The translations under genes and the position numbers were made by a program. Positions 46,999 through 56,839 of a DNA stretch of 64,000 nt are shown here, in pieces. Origin of the DNA: Bergeyella sp. (GTDB lineage Bacteria > Bacteroidota > Bacteroidia > Flavobacteriales > Weeksellaceae); NCBI GenBank assembly GCA_030263285.1, contig SZYB01000002.1:1-64000 (forward strand). The letters run 5' to 3'. The stretch's first letter is position 1; every line of letters starts with the position of its first letter. The notes under the pieces are model-generated. The model did not search any database, had not been told where the DNA came from, and worked only from the letters and a program-made list of their open reading frames with translations.

Positions 46999-48495
46999 AT
47001 GAAAAAAAAACTCATTCTCGCCCTAGATCAAGGAACCACTTCTTCCAGAGCGATTTTGTTCAACCACATTGGAGAGATCAAATACCTTTCTCAGAAAGAC
47101 TTCAAACAAATCTATCCCACTCCGGGATGGGTAGAACACAGCCCAAACGAAATATGGTCTTCTCAGATTTCTGTTGCGGCAGAAGTAATTGCTAAGGCCG
47201 GAATTTCCGGCCTCGAAATTGCGGCCATAGGTATTACCAACCAGAGGGAAACTACTGTAGTGTGGGACAGAGAAACCGGCGAACCTATCTATAATGCTAT
47301 AGTATGGCAAGACAGACGTACGGCAAAATACTGTGACGAACTCAAAGCACTGGGATATACAGAAAAAATAAAGGAAAAAACAGGACTTGTCTTAGACGCT
47401 TATTTTTCTGCCACAAAACTCAAGTGGATACTGGATAACGTAAAGGGAGCCAGAGAAAAAACAAAAGCGGGAAGACTTTGCTTTGGTACCATAGACACGT
47501 GGCTCATCTGGAAGCTTACCCGGGGAAAAATGTTTATTACAGATGTAAGTAACGCCAGCAGAACCCTTTTACTCAACATCCATACCCTGAAGTGGGATCA
47601 AGAACTTCTCAATTTGTTTGATATTCCGGAAAATATTTTGCCCGAGGTAAAACAAAGCAGTGAAATTTACGGAGAAACCTCCACTACGCTTTTCTCCACA
47701 AAAATCCCTATTTCGGGCATTGCGGGTGATCAACAAGCGGCGTTATTTGGACAAATGTGTACCCAAAAAGGAATGATAAAAAATACTTATGGCACCGGAT
47801 GTTTCTTGCTTATGAACACTGGAGATAAAGCGGTTTATTCAAAAAATAATCTTCTCACCACAGTCGCCTGGAAAATAAACGGCAAAGTACAATACGCACT
47901 AGAAGGAAGCGTTTTTGTAGGAGGGGCGGCGATCCAATGGTTGAGGGACAGTCTTCAAATTATAAACTCTGCAAAAGAAGTAAATTCCTTGGCGACATCC
48001 GTTCAGGATAACGGGGGAGTATATTTTGTACCTGCTCTTACGGGACTGGGAGCACCCTATTGGGATCAATATGCCAGAGGAACCATTATAGGGATCACAA
48101 GAGGAACTACAAATGCCCATATTGCAAGAGCGACTCTTGAAGGAATTGCTTTTCAGGTATATGATATTGTAAAGTGTATGGAGGCAGATTCAGGTATTCT
48201 CAGTAGAGAATTAAGGGTAGACGGAGGTGCTTCTGCCAGTGAGATTCTTATGCAGATACAATCTGATCTGTTTGACTTTGATATAATAAGACCCAAGATA
48301 CTGGAAACCACTGCCTTAGGAGCCGCTTACCTCGCAGGGATTGCAGTAGGATATTGGGATAATATAGAGGAAATCCAGGCACAATGGATTGTAGACAAAA
48401 AATTTTCTCCCTCAAAAGAAAAAAATCGGATGAAAAATTCTATAGCACAATGGCACAAAGCGGTAGAAAGATCAAAAAATTGGACCGAAGAATAG
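46999..48495 (+). CDS. glpK: Glycerol kinase
   Basis: 498 residues, standard length. It phosphorylates glycerol with ATP to glycerol 3-phosphate, the substrate of the adjacent GlpD. FGGY-family blocks are [64 protein letters not shown] and [18 protein letters not shown]. No glycerol facilitator gene (glpF) is adjacent, so uptake must be by diffusion or a gene elsewhere. Two small perfect hairpins follow the stop. Confidence 0.97.
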   Translation: MKKKLILALDQGTTSSRAILFNHIGEIKYLSQKDFKQIYPTPGWVEHSPNEIWSSQISVAAEVIAKAGISGLEIAAIGITNQRETTVVWDRETGEPIYNAIVWQDRRTAKYCDELKALGYTEKIKEKTGLVLDAYFSATKLKWILDNVKGAREKTKAGRLCFGTIDTWLIWKLTRGKMFITDVSNASRTLLLNIHTLKWDQELLNLFDIPENILPEVKQSSEIYGETSTTLFSTKIPISGIAGDQQAALFGQMCTQKGMIKNTYGTGCFLLMNTGDKAVYSKNNLLTTVAWKINGKVQYALEGSVFVGGAAIQWLRDSLQIINSAKEVNSLATSVQDNGGVYFVPALTGLGAPYWDQYARGTIIGITRGTTNAHIARATLEGIAFQVYDIVKCMEADSGILSRELRVDGGASASEILMQIQSDLFDFDIIRPKILETTALGAAYLAGIAVGYWDNIEEIQAQWIVDKKFSPSKEKNRMKNSIAQWHKAVERSKNWTEE

Positions 48496-48555
48496 ATGTA
48501 TCCAATACATCAGTACAACCCCTCCGCCGGTCCATATCTGTTATTATAACAGATA
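48495..48555 (+). other. Two tandem perfect hairpins after glpK
   Basis: GATGTAT-CCA-ATACATC at 48495-48511, starting at the stop codon, and TATCTGTTA-TTA-TAACAGATA at 48535-48555. Neither is followed by a T-run. They may stabilise the mRNA end or bind a protein. Confidence 0.4.
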
Positions 48556-48706
48556 GCAAGCCGAAAAGTTTGAATCAGGAAAAATATTTATATCGAAAAG
48601 TAAAAGAAAACTCCTACTCGCCCATCAAGCAAAGGCTTTTGAGTTTGAAATAACCTTCGGAAAATATTTTAGCAAAAAAATAACAAGCCCCCAAAAAACT
48701 TACAAA

Positions 48707-48738
48707 TAAAAAAGCCCACCTTATTCTCAAGGCAGACT
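48707..48738 (-). terminator. Terminator after rpsJ
   Basis: The minus-strand transcript reads AGTCTGCCTT-GAGAAT-AAGGTGGGCT followed by six T. The stem has ten pairs including three G-U. It ends the rpsL-rpsG-fusA-rpsJ unit before the inserted block. Confidence 0.7.
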
Positions 48739-48765
48739 TACAGATATATTATATGAAAAAAATCA

Positions 48766-49071
48766 TCAGACCTTTATCTCAACATCTACTCCACTGGGAA
48801 GTTCCAACTTCATGAGCGCATCTACCGTTTTGGAAGACGATGAATAAATATCCATCAGTCTTTTATGAGCCGAAAGCTGAAACTGCTCTCTGGCTTTTTT
48901 ATTCACGTGAGGCGACTTAAGTACAGTAAATATCCTTTTATGCGTAGGAAGCGGAATAGGACCATTCACTACAGCCCCTGTAGACTTTACTGTTTTTACA
49001 ATCTTCTCAGCAGATTTATCTACCAAGTTATAATCGTAAGACTTTAATTTTATTCTAATTCTTTGTGACAT
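48766..49071 (-). CDS. rpsJ: 30S ribosomal protein S10
   Basis: 101 residues. [40 protein letters not shown] and [20 protein letters not shown] are diagnostic. It is usually followed directly by rplC; here it is followed by a terminator and the glycerol block, 6.1 kb from rplC. It also serves as NusE in antitermination in E. coli. Confidence 0.98.
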   Translation of the reverse strand: MSQRIRIKLKSYDYNLVDKSAEKIVKTVKSTGAVVNGPIPLPTHKRIFTVLKSPHVNKKAREQFQLSAHKRLMDIYSSSSKTVDALMKLELPSGVDVEIKV

Positions 49072-49090
49072 CGTAATTTCTTTAATGATT

Positions 49091-51208
49091 TTATCCCTTA
49101 GCTTTTGCTATTACTTCTTCTGCGATATTCTGCGGAGCCGCTTCGTATCTGTCAAACTCCATAGAAGAAGTTGCTCTACCAGAAGAAAGCGTTCTGAGTG
49201 AAGTTACATAACCAAACATTTCAGACAATGGAACATTTGCTTTGATAATTTTAGCATTATTTCTATCGTCCATACCATTTACGGTTCCTCGTCTTCTGTT
49301 AAGGTCACCCACGATGTCTCCCATATATTCTTCCGGTGTTACCACCTCAAGCTTCATAATGGGTTCCATAATTACCGCTTTCGCCGCTTTTCCTGCTTCC
49401 TTGAAACCTAATTTTGCGGCCAACTCAAACGAAAGCTGATCTGAATCTACTGCGTGGAAAGACCCATCTTTGAGGGTGATTTTCATCGCTTCTACTTCAA
49501 AACCTGCTAAGGGACCATTCTTCATCGCCTCCCTAAAGCCCTTCTCCACAGATGGAATAAATTCTTTAGGAATATTACCCCCCTTAATCTCATTTACAAA
49601 CTCAAGTCCCACCTTTCCCTCGTCAGAAGGACCAATTTCGAAAATAATATCTGCAAACTTACCTCGTCCACCCGATTGTTTTTTGTAAACCTCTCTGTGA
49701 CTTGCCGTTTGGGTAAGAGCCTCCTTGTACTCAACCTGTGGCTGTCCCTGGTTTACCTCTACCTTAAACTCCCTTTTAAGACGATCTATAATGATGTCCA
49801 GATGAAGTTCCCCCATCCCAGAAATAATCGTCTGCCCGGAAGCCTCATCGGTTTTTACCTGAAAAGTAGGATCCTCCTCTGCCAACTTAGAAAGAGCATT
49901 GCCCAACCTATCTTGATCTGCTTTGGTCTTAGGTTCTACTGCAATCCCTATCACAGGATCCGGAAAAACCATGGATTCCAAAACAATCTGTTGCTTTTCA
50001 TCACAGAGCGTATCACCCGTTTTTATATCCTTAAATCCTACAGCCGCACCTATGTCTCCTGCTTCTATGTACTCTACCGGACTTTGCTTGTTGGCATGCA
50101 TCTGGTAGATTCTGGAAATCCTCTCTTTGTTACCCGATCGGGTGTTCATTACATAAGATCCCGCATCAAGCCTCCCAGAATAGGCTCTAAAAAAAGCCAA
50201 TCTCCCTACAAACGGATCTGTAGCAATCTTAAATGCCAGTGCAGAAAAAGGCTCTTTTACATCCGGCTTACGCGTAACTTCATTCTCTGTGTTGGGATCC
50301 ACCCCTCTTATGTCCTCTTTATCCAAAGGCGAAGGCAGATATTTACACACCGCGTCCAACATAAACTGAACCCCTTTGTTTTTAAAAGACGAGCCACAGG
50401 TCATCGGGATAATAGAAAGATCTATCGTTGCTTTTCTTAATGCTTCATTGATCTCATATTCTGTGATAGAACCCGGATCCTCAAAGAATTTCTCCATCAG
50501 ATTTTCATCATAATCAGCAACCGCTTCCACCAGCTTTTCCCTATAAAAAAGCACATCCTCTTTCATGTCCTCTGGGATAGGCACCACATCAAACGTGGCA
50601 CCCTGAGAATCATCATGCCAAATAATCGCTCTGTTTTTTATAAGGTCCACTACACCCTTAAAATCTTCCTCTGCCCCTATAGGCAAAACAATAGGCACTG
50701 CATTTGAACCTAACATTTCTTTTACCTGGTTTACCACATTGAGGAAGTCTGCACCCTGTCTGTCCATTTTATTGACAAATCCCATCCTCGCTACCTTGTA
50801 GTTATCAGCCAATCTCCAGTTGGTTTCGGACTGTGGTTCTACCCCATCTACTGCAGAAAATAAAAATACCAATCCGTCCAACACCCTGAGTGAACGGTTT
50901 ACCTCTACGGTAAAGTCCACGTGCCCAGGGGTATCAATGATGTTGAAATGATACTCCTTTGTATCAGGCAAATTTTTCCCTTGTTCTGTGGGAAAATTCC
51001 AGTTACAGGTAGTAGCCGCAGAGGTAATGGTAATACCTCTCTCTGCCTCTTGCTCCATCCAGTCCATGGTAGCAGCCCCTTCATGTACTTCTCCTATCTT
51101 ATGAGTCTTCCCCGTGTAAAACAATATTCTCTCGGTAGTGGTGGTTTTCCCCGCATCAATGTGCGCAGCAATACCTATATTACGTGTGTATTTAAGATCT
51201 CTTCCCAT
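49091..51208 (-). CDS. fusA: Elongation factor G
   Basis: 705 residues. It drives ribosome translocation and recycling with GTP. The G motifs are [20 protein letters not shown] (G1), [10 protein letters not shown] (G2), [13 protein letters not shown] (G3) and [10 protein letters not shown] (G4). Domains II to V follow, with [20 protein letters not shown] in domain III and [20 protein letters not shown] near the end. It is between rpsG and rpsJ; tuf is not in this cluster, as usual in Bacteroidota. Confidence 0.98.
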   Translation of the reverse strand: MGRDLKYTRNIGIAAHIDAGKTTTTERILFYTGKTHKIGEVHEGAATMDWMEQEAERGITITSAATTCNWNFPTEQGKNLPDTKEYHFNIIDTPGHVDFTVEVNRSLRVLDGLVFLFSAVDGVEPQSETNWRLADNYKVARMGFVNKMDRQGADFLNVVNQVKEMLGSNAVPIVLPIGAEEDFKGVVDLIKNRAIIWHDDSQGATFDVVPIPEDMKEDVLFYREKLVEAVADYDENLMEKFFEDPGSITEYEINEALRKATIDLSIIPMTCGSSFKNKGVQFMLDAVCKYLPSPLDKEDIRGVDPNTENEVTRKPDVKEPFSALAFKIATDPFVGRLAFFRAYSGRLDAGSYVMNTRSGNKERISRIYQMHANKQSPVEYIEAGDIGAAVGFKDIKTGDTLCDEKQQIVLESMVFPDPVIGIAVEPKTKADQDRLGNALSKLAEEDPTFQVKTDEASGQTIISGMGELHLDIIIDRLKREFKVEVNQGQPQVEYKEALTQTASHREVYKKQSGGRGKFADIIFEIGPSDEGKVGLEFVNEIKGGNIPKEFIPSVEKGFREAMKNGPLAGFEVEAMKITLKDGSFHAVDSDQLSFELAAKLGFKEAGKAAKAVIMEPIMKLEVVTPEEYMGDIVGDLNRRRGTVNGMDDRNNAKIIKANVPLSEMFGYVTSLRTLSSGRATSSMEFDRYEAAPQNIAEEVIAKAKG

Positions 51209-51216
51209 AACTCAAT

Positions 51217-51693
51217 TTAAAACCTAAAGTGCGAGAAAGCCTTATTTGCCTCTGCCATCTTGTGCGTATCCGTTTTTTTCTTATAAGCTGCACCCTCTTC
51301 TCTGGAGGCAGCAATAATCTCAGCGGCCAACTTTTGTGCCATCGATTTATCATTTCTCGCTTTAGAATACTTTATAAGCCACTTCATGGCCATAGAGATT
51401 TTTCTATCTGCACGTATAGGCATCGGAATCTGGAAGTTAGCCCCCCCTACTCTCCTGGATCTCACCTCCACATGAGGCATGACGTTGGTAAGTGCCTCTT
51501 TCCATATTTCCAAGGCACCTTTCTCGCTATCTCCTTTTTTTGTCTCCACAATGTCTAACGCACCGTAGAATATCCTAAAGGCGATCGATTTTTTACCGCT
51601 CAGCATCAGATTATTTACAAACCTTGTTACCAACTGGTCATTAAACTTTGGATCAGGTAACAAGGGTCTTTTTTTTGCTTTTGTTTTTCTCAT
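51217..51693 (-). CDS. rpsG: 30S ribosomal protein S7
   Basis: 158 residues. [40 protein letters not shown] and [20 protein letters not shown] are typical. It starts assembly of the 30S head. It ends eight bases before fusA. Confidence 0.98.
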   Translation of the reverse strand: MRKTKAKKRPLLPDPKFNDQLVTRFVNNLMLSGKKSIAFRIFYGALDIVETKKGDSEKGALEIWKEALTNVMPHVEVRSRRVGGANFQIPMPIRADRKISMAMKWLIKYSKARNDKSMAQKLAAEIIAASREEGAAYKKKTDTHKMAEANKAFSHFRF

Positions 51694-51717
51694 TGCTTCA
51701 GTACCTAGATTTGATGA

Positions 51718-52113
51718 TTACTTTTTAGCAGCCGCCTGACCGGGTTTTGGTCTCTTGGCTCCATACTTGGATCTTCTTTGCGTCCTTCCATTAACTCCTG
51801 CAGTATCTAGCGCACCCCTCACAATGTGATAACGTACTCCCGGTAGGTCTTTCACCCTTCCGCCACGCACTAATACTATCGAGTGTTCCTGAAGATTATG
51901 TCCTTCGCCCGGGATATAAGCGTTGACTTCTTTTCCGTTAGACAACCTTACCCTTGCTACTTTTCTGAGCGCAGAATTCGGTTTCTTAGGAGTGGTAGTA
52001 TATACTCTGGTACATACCCCTCGTCTTTGTGGACAAGAATCAAGAGCAGCCGATTTACTCTTCTTAGCGAGTGTGGCTCTTCCTTTTCTTACTAATTGTT
52101 GAATAGTAGGCAT
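51718..52113 (-). CDS. rpsL: 30S ribosomal protein S12
   Basis: 131 residues. [20 protein letters not shown], then [20 protein letters not shown] and [20 protein letters not shown]. The streptomycin-related region shows PKKPN (Lys42/43 area) and [14 protein letters not shown] (Lys87 area, with wild-type lysines). It heads the str part of the ribosomal cluster. Confidence 0.98.
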   Translation of the reverse strand: MPTIQQLVRKGRATLAKKSKSAALDSCPQRRGVCTRVYTTTPKKPNSALRKVARVRLSNGKEVNAYIPGEGHNLQEHSIVLVRGGRVKDLPGVRYHIVRGALDTAGVNGRTQRRSKYGAKRPKPGQAAAKK

Positions 52114-52139
52114 TTAATTGCTTTAATTTTTTTAGGTCG

Positions 52140-52147
52140 CAAATGTA
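52140..52147 (-). promoter_or_regulatory. Probable rpsL promoter (-7 box)
   Basis: TACATTTG on the minus strand, followed by the same C as at rrn and rplC, 26 bases before the ATG. The -33 region shows TATG (52172-52169) at a 21-base spacer, a poor match. Confidence 0.6.
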
Positions 52148-52762
52148 CTAATATTTTTTCACATAGTACATAAATATTTTCTCCCGGAGCTTGTTCAAAT
52201 ACCTCTTGTATCACTATTATCCTTAGCACAGTTTCACTTTAACCCAAGTAGCTTTGGCAATGTCTATCTACTCATAAATTCCTGTGCACATGTCAATATG
52301 ACCAGAATGAGTTTCTGTGGCACCATTATTCCTGAAATTACTCTAAGTAAATAATACCTTGGCTCAACAATGCTATTCTATTTCTATTTTCTATTGGGTA
52401 TATTAACCCCGTTGGTCATTTTACATGTTTCAAATATTCTAGGACCAAACCACCGGTAGAATCATATGTTTGGTCTTGTAACTTGTCTCAGAGTTTTGTC
52501 CGTTTAAAGAGATAAAAAACAAATAGAAAATATTTTTTGTTTTCCTTTTTTATTTTTTTATCTCCGATCAGACTATCGTATATCATTTGAACCAAATGGT
52601 AGTGTACAGGATTCCTTAAAAATATAATATATAGATTGTTTACACTAAAACGTTCAGGGTTAATACCATTAAGAAAATACAATTTCTATCATTTGTAATA
52701 TCTATCAAAAACAGATGATAGTGGCACAGATGTTTCAGTGATGACAGTCAAAAAATAAGTTT
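52148..52762. other. AT-rich intergenic region upstream of dps and rpsL
   Basis: About 615 bases between divergent rpsL and dps. I see no convincing gene, tRNA or repeat. The short minus-strand frame at 52488-52682 has no recognisable feature. A TATGTTTG word occurs at 52465-52472 but is 290 bases from dps. Confidence 0.5.
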
Positions 52763-53239
52763 ATGAAAAATTCTAGTATCATTGGTCTCAAAGAGGAAGA
52801 CTGCAAGAAGATCTCAGAGAAACTCAATATTTTGTTGGCTAATTATTCTGTATTTTATCAAAATACAAGGGGTTCTCATTGGAATATTAAAGGAGATCAG
52901 TTTTTTACCCTTCACGCAAAATTCGAAGAACTCTACAATAATTTGTTTCTGAAAATAGACGAGATCGCAGAAAGAATTCTGACCTTGGGCGCCATGCCTC
53001 ATCACAATTATTCAGAGTATATAAAGGTCTCTTCAATAAAAGAAAGCAACGATGTAAAAGATGCAACAAAAAGCGTGGAAAATATTTTAAGTTCATTCAA
53101 AATCGTCATAGATCTTCAGCGGGATTTATTAGACATAACCGCCGCCGCAGGCGACGAGGGTACTAACTCTCTCATGAGCGATTACGTTACAGAACAAGAA
53201 AAAGAGGTCTGGATGTATAACTCTTATCTTGGCAAATAA
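52763..53239 (+). CDS. dps: Dps-family ferritin-like DNA-protection protein
   Basis: 158 residues. The four-helix ferritin-like fold begins with LNILLANYSVFYQNTRG. The dimer-interface ferroxidase residues are in RGSHWNIKGDQFFTLHAKFE (His, His) and LFLKIDEIAERILTLG (Asp, Glu). The C-terminal helix has EQEKEVWMYNSYLGK. It stores iron and protects DNA from peroxide, and is usually induced by oxidative stress or starvation. It is a single gene with a strong terminator behind it. Confidence 0.94.
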   Translation: MKNSSIIGLKEEDCKKISEKLNILLANYSVFYQNTRGSHWNIKGDQFFTLHAKFEELYNNLFLKIDEIAERILTLGAMPHHNYSEYIKVSSIKESNDVKDATKSVENILSSFKIVIDLQRDLLDITAAAGDEGTNSLMSDYVTEQEKEVWMYNSYLGK

Positions 53240-53255
53240 AGAAAATAAAGAACAG

Positions 53256-53297
53256 ACCACAAAAATTGCCCTCTCCAAGGGCAATTTTTGTGGTTTT
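53256..53297 (+). terminator. Strong dps terminator
   Basis: A perfect 17-bp stem (ACCACAAAAATTGCCCT and its complement) with a CTCCA loop, followed by four T, 17 bases after the stop codon. The A-rich side could also act for the minus strand, but no minus-strand gene ends here except ugd at 53503, about 200 bases away. Confidence 0.9.
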
Positions 53298-53502
53298 ATA
53301 TATTCTTCAGGCTTCTACCATCCTGATCAAGACAAATATCCCTCTATAAAACGCGGTAAGAAGCAAAGAAAATATGGGAAACGGAGAAACATAACCACAG
53401 AATAAACATGCTGACAAGAAAAATCTACTCTGCCACGGCAAAAGATTAAACAAACATGAAAGAAGCAGAGTATATTTTTTTAAGAGCGGTTGGTCTTCAA
53501 AA

Positions 53503-54822
53503 CTATTTTGTGTTACCCAGCGTTCTTCTCCCTATACTTTTATAGAAAAACCCATGAAGCTCTGGAACATCAAGGGGAAACATATTTCTTCCATCAAAAA
53601 TGGCTTTAGTCTTCATTTTCTTTTCCATGAGATCAAAATCGGGATTCTTGAACTCTGGCCATTCCGTTGCAATCAAAAGGCAATCTGCCTCTTCAAGACC
53701 TTCGTACATATCCCGAGTATATCGTATTGTATCGCCCAAAAGTTTTTTTACGTTTTGCTCTGCAATAGGGTCGTAAGCAATAATCTCGGCACCCTTACCA
53801 AGTAAAATACGAATGTTATCCAACGAAGAAGCCTCCCTAATATCATCGGTATTTGCTTTGAAAGCCAACCCCCAGACTGCAATTTTTTTTCCTTTAAGAG
53901 TACCCCCGAAGTACCTTTCCATCTCTGAAACAAGTATTGTTTTCTGCTCCCGATTGAGTTTTTCCGTAGCTTCGAGTATTCTGAAGTTATATTTTTCCTG
54001 TTTTCCTGAATGGATAAGGGCTTTTACGTCTTTGGGAAAACAGCTCCCTCCGTATCCTATCCCCGGAAAAAGAAAACGATGCCCTATCCTGTCGTCACTT
54101 CCCATCCCTAATCTTACAAAATCCACATCCGCCCCCACTCTCTCACAATAGTTGGCAATTTCGTTCATGAAGGAAATCTTTACCGCCAAAAAAGAATTAG
54201 CTGCATATTTGGTGAGTTCGGAAGATTTTTCATCCATAAATATAATCGGGATTCCCGTATTGGTGTATGGCCGATAAATTTTAGACATAATATCTCTTGC
54301 TCTTTGTGAATCAGAACCTATAATTATCCTTGAGGGATTCATAGAGTCTTCCAGAGCATATCCTTCTCGCAAAAATTCGGGATTGGAGACCACATCAAAA
54401 TCGACTCCCGTCTTGGAGGCAATAAGTTTTCTCACCTTTTCGGCAGTCCCCACCGGGACGGTGCTTTTATTTACAATTACCTTATAACCAGTGATGAGCT
54501 CTCCTATTTCGGCTGCCACTTTCAGCACATAGGAAAGATCCGCCGACCCATCCTCATCCGGTGGGGTAGGCAAAGCAAGAAAGATCACTTCACTTTTATC
54601 CAGAGCCTCTTTCAGGCAAGTAGTAAAGATGAGTCTTTTAGATCGAATATTCCGAATAAAGACCTCCTCCAAGTTAGGCTCGTAGATAGGTACTTTTCCT
54701 TCCTGCATCATCTTCACTTTCTTTTCATCTATATCCACACAAAAGACAGAGTTACCCATTTGCGCAAGGGTAGTACCTGTAACCAGACCTACATATCCGG
54801 CACCTACTATAGTTATGTTCAT
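53503..54822 (-). CDS. ugd: UDP-glucose/GDP-mannose dehydrogenase family, probable UDP-glucose 6-dehydrogenase
   Basis: 439 residues from ATG at 54822; the longer frame adds a start upstream of a -7 box. It oxidises UDP-glucose to UDP-glucuronate with NAD for polysaccharide synthesis. The NAD motif is MNITIVGAGYVGLVTGTTLA. VVNKSTVPVGTAEKVRKL and SNPEFLREGYALEDSMNPSR are typical, and GIGYGGSCFPKDVKAL carries the catalytic Cys. The C-terminal domain shows VWGLAFKANTDDIREASS. Substrate is assigned by similarity to UDP-glucose enzymes. It may supply the polysaccharide cluster at 8-15 kb. Confidence 0.92.
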   Translation of the reverse strand: MNITIVGAGYVGLVTGTTLAQMGNSVFCVDIDEKKVKMMQEGKVPIYEPNLEEVFIRNIRSKRLIFTTCLKEALDKSEVIFLALPTPPDEDGSADLSYVLKVAAEIGELITGYKVIVNKSTVPVGTAEKVRKLIASKTGVDFDVVSNPEFLREGYALEDSMNPSRIIIGSDSQRARDIMSKIYRPYTNTGIPIIFMDEKSSELTKYAANSFLAVKISFMNEIANYCERVGADVDFVRLGMGSDDRIGHRFLFPGIGYGGSCFPKDVKALIHSGKQEKYNFRILEATEKLNREQKTILVSEMERYFGGTLKGKKIAVWGLAFKANTDDIREASSLDNIRILLGKGAEIIAYDPIAEQNVKKLLGDTIRYTRDMYEGLEEADCLLIATEWPEFKNPDFDLMEKKMKTKAIFDGRNMFPLDVPELHGFFYKSIGRRTLGNTK

Positions 54823-54842
54823 AAGAAAAAACAAAATGATGG

Positions 54843-54850
54843 CAAAAATA
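54843..54850 (-). promoter_or_regulatory. Possible -7 box for ugd
   Basis: TATTTTTG on the minus strand fits TAnnTTTG, 20 bases before the ATG at 54822. A -33 TTTG is not seen at the normal distance. Confidence 0.4.
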
Positions 54851-54908
54851 CTAATTTTCAACCTGAGATTATTAGCCTAAATCTTATACATCCTTTTTTC
54901 TGCTAGAG

Positions 54909-54940
54909 TTTGTATGTTACATGAAAATAATTTACCTTTG
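54909..54940 (+). promoter_or_regulatory. Promoter of the rimP-nusA-infB operon
   Basis: TTTG (54909-54912), a 20-base spacer and TACCTTTG (54933-54940), an exact consensus match. Transcription would start near 54947. This rules out the GTG at 54940 as a start and favours the ATG at 55057 for rimP. Confidence 0.8.
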
Positions 54941-54961
54941 TGGGGTTTTTGAAAAATATTG

Positions 54962-54992
54962 AAAAGGCTCTCCAAAAAGAAAGCCTTTTTTT
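54962..54992 (+). terminator. Terminator-like hairpin in the rimP leader
   Basis: AAAAGGCT pairs with AGCCTTTT (8 bp, 12-base loop), followed by three more T. It lies between the promoter and the rimP ATG. It could terminate part of the transcripts and so act as an attenuator. Confidence 0.5.
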
Positions 54993-55056
54993 CGTAGACA
55001 TTGATAAAAATATAATTGTAAAAAAATTCAATAAAGAACAATATCTTTACCCCGAG

Positions 55057-55536
55057 ATGGAGAGTTTTAAAGAAAAAGTAACAGAATTGTTGAACATTTT
55101 TCTTAGGTCTAGGAAAGACCTTTTCCTCATAGACCTAAAGGTATCCACTGCAAATGAAATCACCGTCATTCTGGACGGAGATGACGGGGTGAGTCTGCAA
55201 GATTGTTTGGACACAAGTAGATCCATTGAAAATAATCTGGACAGAGACAAAGAAGATTTTTCTCTGCAGGTAATGTCTGCCGGAGCAACAGAACCACTAA
55301 AATTTCCCAGACAGTTTAAGAAGAATATAGGACGCAATCTGGAAGTAAGATTAAGATATGGAGAGAATGATAAGACCCTGAAGGGTAAACTTGTAAGTTC
55401 AGACGAACAATCTCTTACACTTTTGGTAAGGTACCTAAAGCCCAAAGAAATAGGCAAGGGAAAAACACAAGAGGAAAAACAGGTAAAAGTAGCTTTCCGG
55501 GAGATAGAAAAGGCGATAGTAGAAGTAAAATACTAA
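55057..55536 (+). CDS. rimP: Ribosome maturation factor RimP
   Basis: 159 residues from ATG at 55057, the usual family length. The frame stays open 39 codons further upstream, but the promoter overlaps that part. RimP helps mature the 30S subunit. SFKEKVTELLNIFLRSRKDL and the first domain with TVILDGDDGVSLQDCLDTSR, then LQVMSAGATEPLKFPRQFKK, fit the family. The C-terminal domain has an insert rich in Lys (about residues 115-150). It begins the operon with nusA and infB. Confidence 0.93.
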   Translation: MESFKEKVTELLNIFLRSRKDLFLIDLKVSTANEITVILDGDDGVSLQDCLDTSRSIENNLDRDKEDFSLQVMSAGATEPLKFPRQFKKNIGRNLEVRLRYGENDKTLKGKLVSSDEQSLTLLVRYLKPKEIGKGKTQEEKQVKVAFREIEKAIVEVKY

Positions 55537-55556
55537 AACGAGCATAAAAATATAAA

Positions 55557-56792
55557 ATGGATAATGTAGCACTCATAGAATCCTTTGGAGATTTTAAAGA
55601 AGAAAAAGGGATTAGTAAGATTGATTTAATGGCCATTATAGAGGATTCATTAAAAACACTTCTAAGAAAGAGATATGATTCAGACGATCATTTTGATGTC
55701 ATAGTAAATCCGGATAAAGGAGACTTTCAGATCTTTCTCAATAAAACAATTGTAGAGGACGAAATGTCCGAAGATGATGAACTGGAAATAGAAATATCGG
55801 AAGCTAAAAAAATAGATGCTACCTTTGAAATAGGAGAAGAGTACACTGTCGAGATTCCTATCACCCAACTGGGGAGGAGGAGCATTCTTACCTTAAAGCA
55901 AATTCTGTCCAGTAAACTGCAGGAATATCATAATTCCGTGCTTTACGAACAGTTCAGCGACAGAATCGGCGAGATTGTCATGGGAGAGGTTCATCACATT
56001 CGCAAACAGCACATGATTCTTCTAGATGATGACGGAAATGAGTTTATCCTTCCCCGGGAAAACCAAATCCACTCAGACTATTTTAAGAAAGGAGAAAGCA
56101 TAAGAGCCGTGGTGGAAAGCGTAGATTTTAAAAGCTCGAAACCCCAGATCATTGTCTCCAGAACTTCCCCAAAATTTCTGGAGAAATTGTTGGAGTTAGA
56201 AATTCCAGAAATTCAGGATGGCACCATTATTTTAAAGAAAGTGGTGAGAATCCCGGGAGAAAAGGCCAAAATAGCCGTAGACGCCTACGACGACCGAATA
56301 GATCCCGTAGGGGCATGTGTAGGGGTAAAAGGCTCCAGAATTCATGGGGTGGTAAGAGAATTAAAAAATGAGAACATAGATGTAATACAATGGACAAAAA
56401 ATCCGGAAATTTTGATTAGGAGAGCGCTGGGAAATGTTACGATCAACAAAATTGATCTAAATCCAGAAGAAAAATACGCCCTCGTCTACACTCCCGTGGA
56501 GGAGATTTCTAAGGTCATTGGAAAACAGGGACAAAATATAAGACTGGCGTCTTCTCTCACAGAGTTCGAAATAGATGTATACAGAGAAAAAACTGAAGAT
56601 GACGATGTAGAGCTCAACGAATTCAAAGACGAAATAGAACCTTGGATCATTGAAGAATTCAAGAAAGTGGGACTGGAAACCGCGAAAAGTGTTCTGGATA
56701 AGGATACCCATGACCTCCTAAAAATAGTAGATCTGGAAGAAGAAACCATAGTAGAAGTAAAACAAATTCTGAAAGAAGAGTTTGAAGAATAG
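55557..56792 (+). CDS. nusA: Transcription termination/antitermination protein NusA
   Basis: 411 residues. The N-terminal RNA polymerase-binding domain is at about 1-125. An S1 domain follows (IGEIVMGEVHHIRKQHMILL), then two KH domains (DPVGACVGVKGSRIHGVVRE and EEISKVIGKQGQNIRLASSL). The C-terminal acidic repeats of E. coli NusA are absent, as in most bacteria. It lies 20 bases after rimP and 47 before infB. NusA could act on the leader hairpin upstream. Confidence 0.97.
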   Translation: MDNVALIESFGDFKEEKGISKIDLMAIIEDSLKTLLRKRYDSDDHFDVIVNPDKGDFQIFLNKTIVEDEMSEDDELEIEISEAKKIDATFEIGEEYTVEIPITQLGRRSILTLKQILSSKLQEYHNSVLYEQFSDRIGEIVMGEVHHIRKQHMILLDDDGNEFILPRENQIHSDYFKKGESIRAVVESVDFKSSKPQIIVSRTSPKFLEKLLELEIPEIQDGTIILKKVVRIPGEKAKIAVDAYDDRIDPVGACVGVKGSRIHGVVRELKNENIDVIQWTKNPEILIRRALGNVTINKIDLNPEEKYALVYTPVEEISKVIGKQGQNIRLASSLTEFEIDVYREKTEDDDVELNEFKDEIEPWIIEEFKKVGLETAKSVLDKDTHDLLKIVDLEEETIVEVKQILKEEFEE

Positions 56793-56839
56793 TTTTAAAC
56801 CCTCATTTTAACTAAATTTAAATCAAGTATTCATACTAC

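Noticed and set aside
48384-48653. 89-residue plus-strand frame overlapping the end of glpK
   Set aside because: It is a shadow of glpK in another frame and runs on over the two hairpins without motifs.
52488-52682. 64-residue minus-strand open frame, possibly a transposase piece
   Set aside because: No transposase motif could be recognised, and it lies in low-complexity AT-rich sequence.
53298-53502. tRNA or small gene between dps and ugd
   Set aside because: No cloverleaf, TTCRANY loop or coding pattern was found.
54940-55056. N-terminal extension of RimP from the GTG at 54940
   Set aside because: The -7 box ends at 54940, so this start would not be transcribed, and family members start at the later Met.
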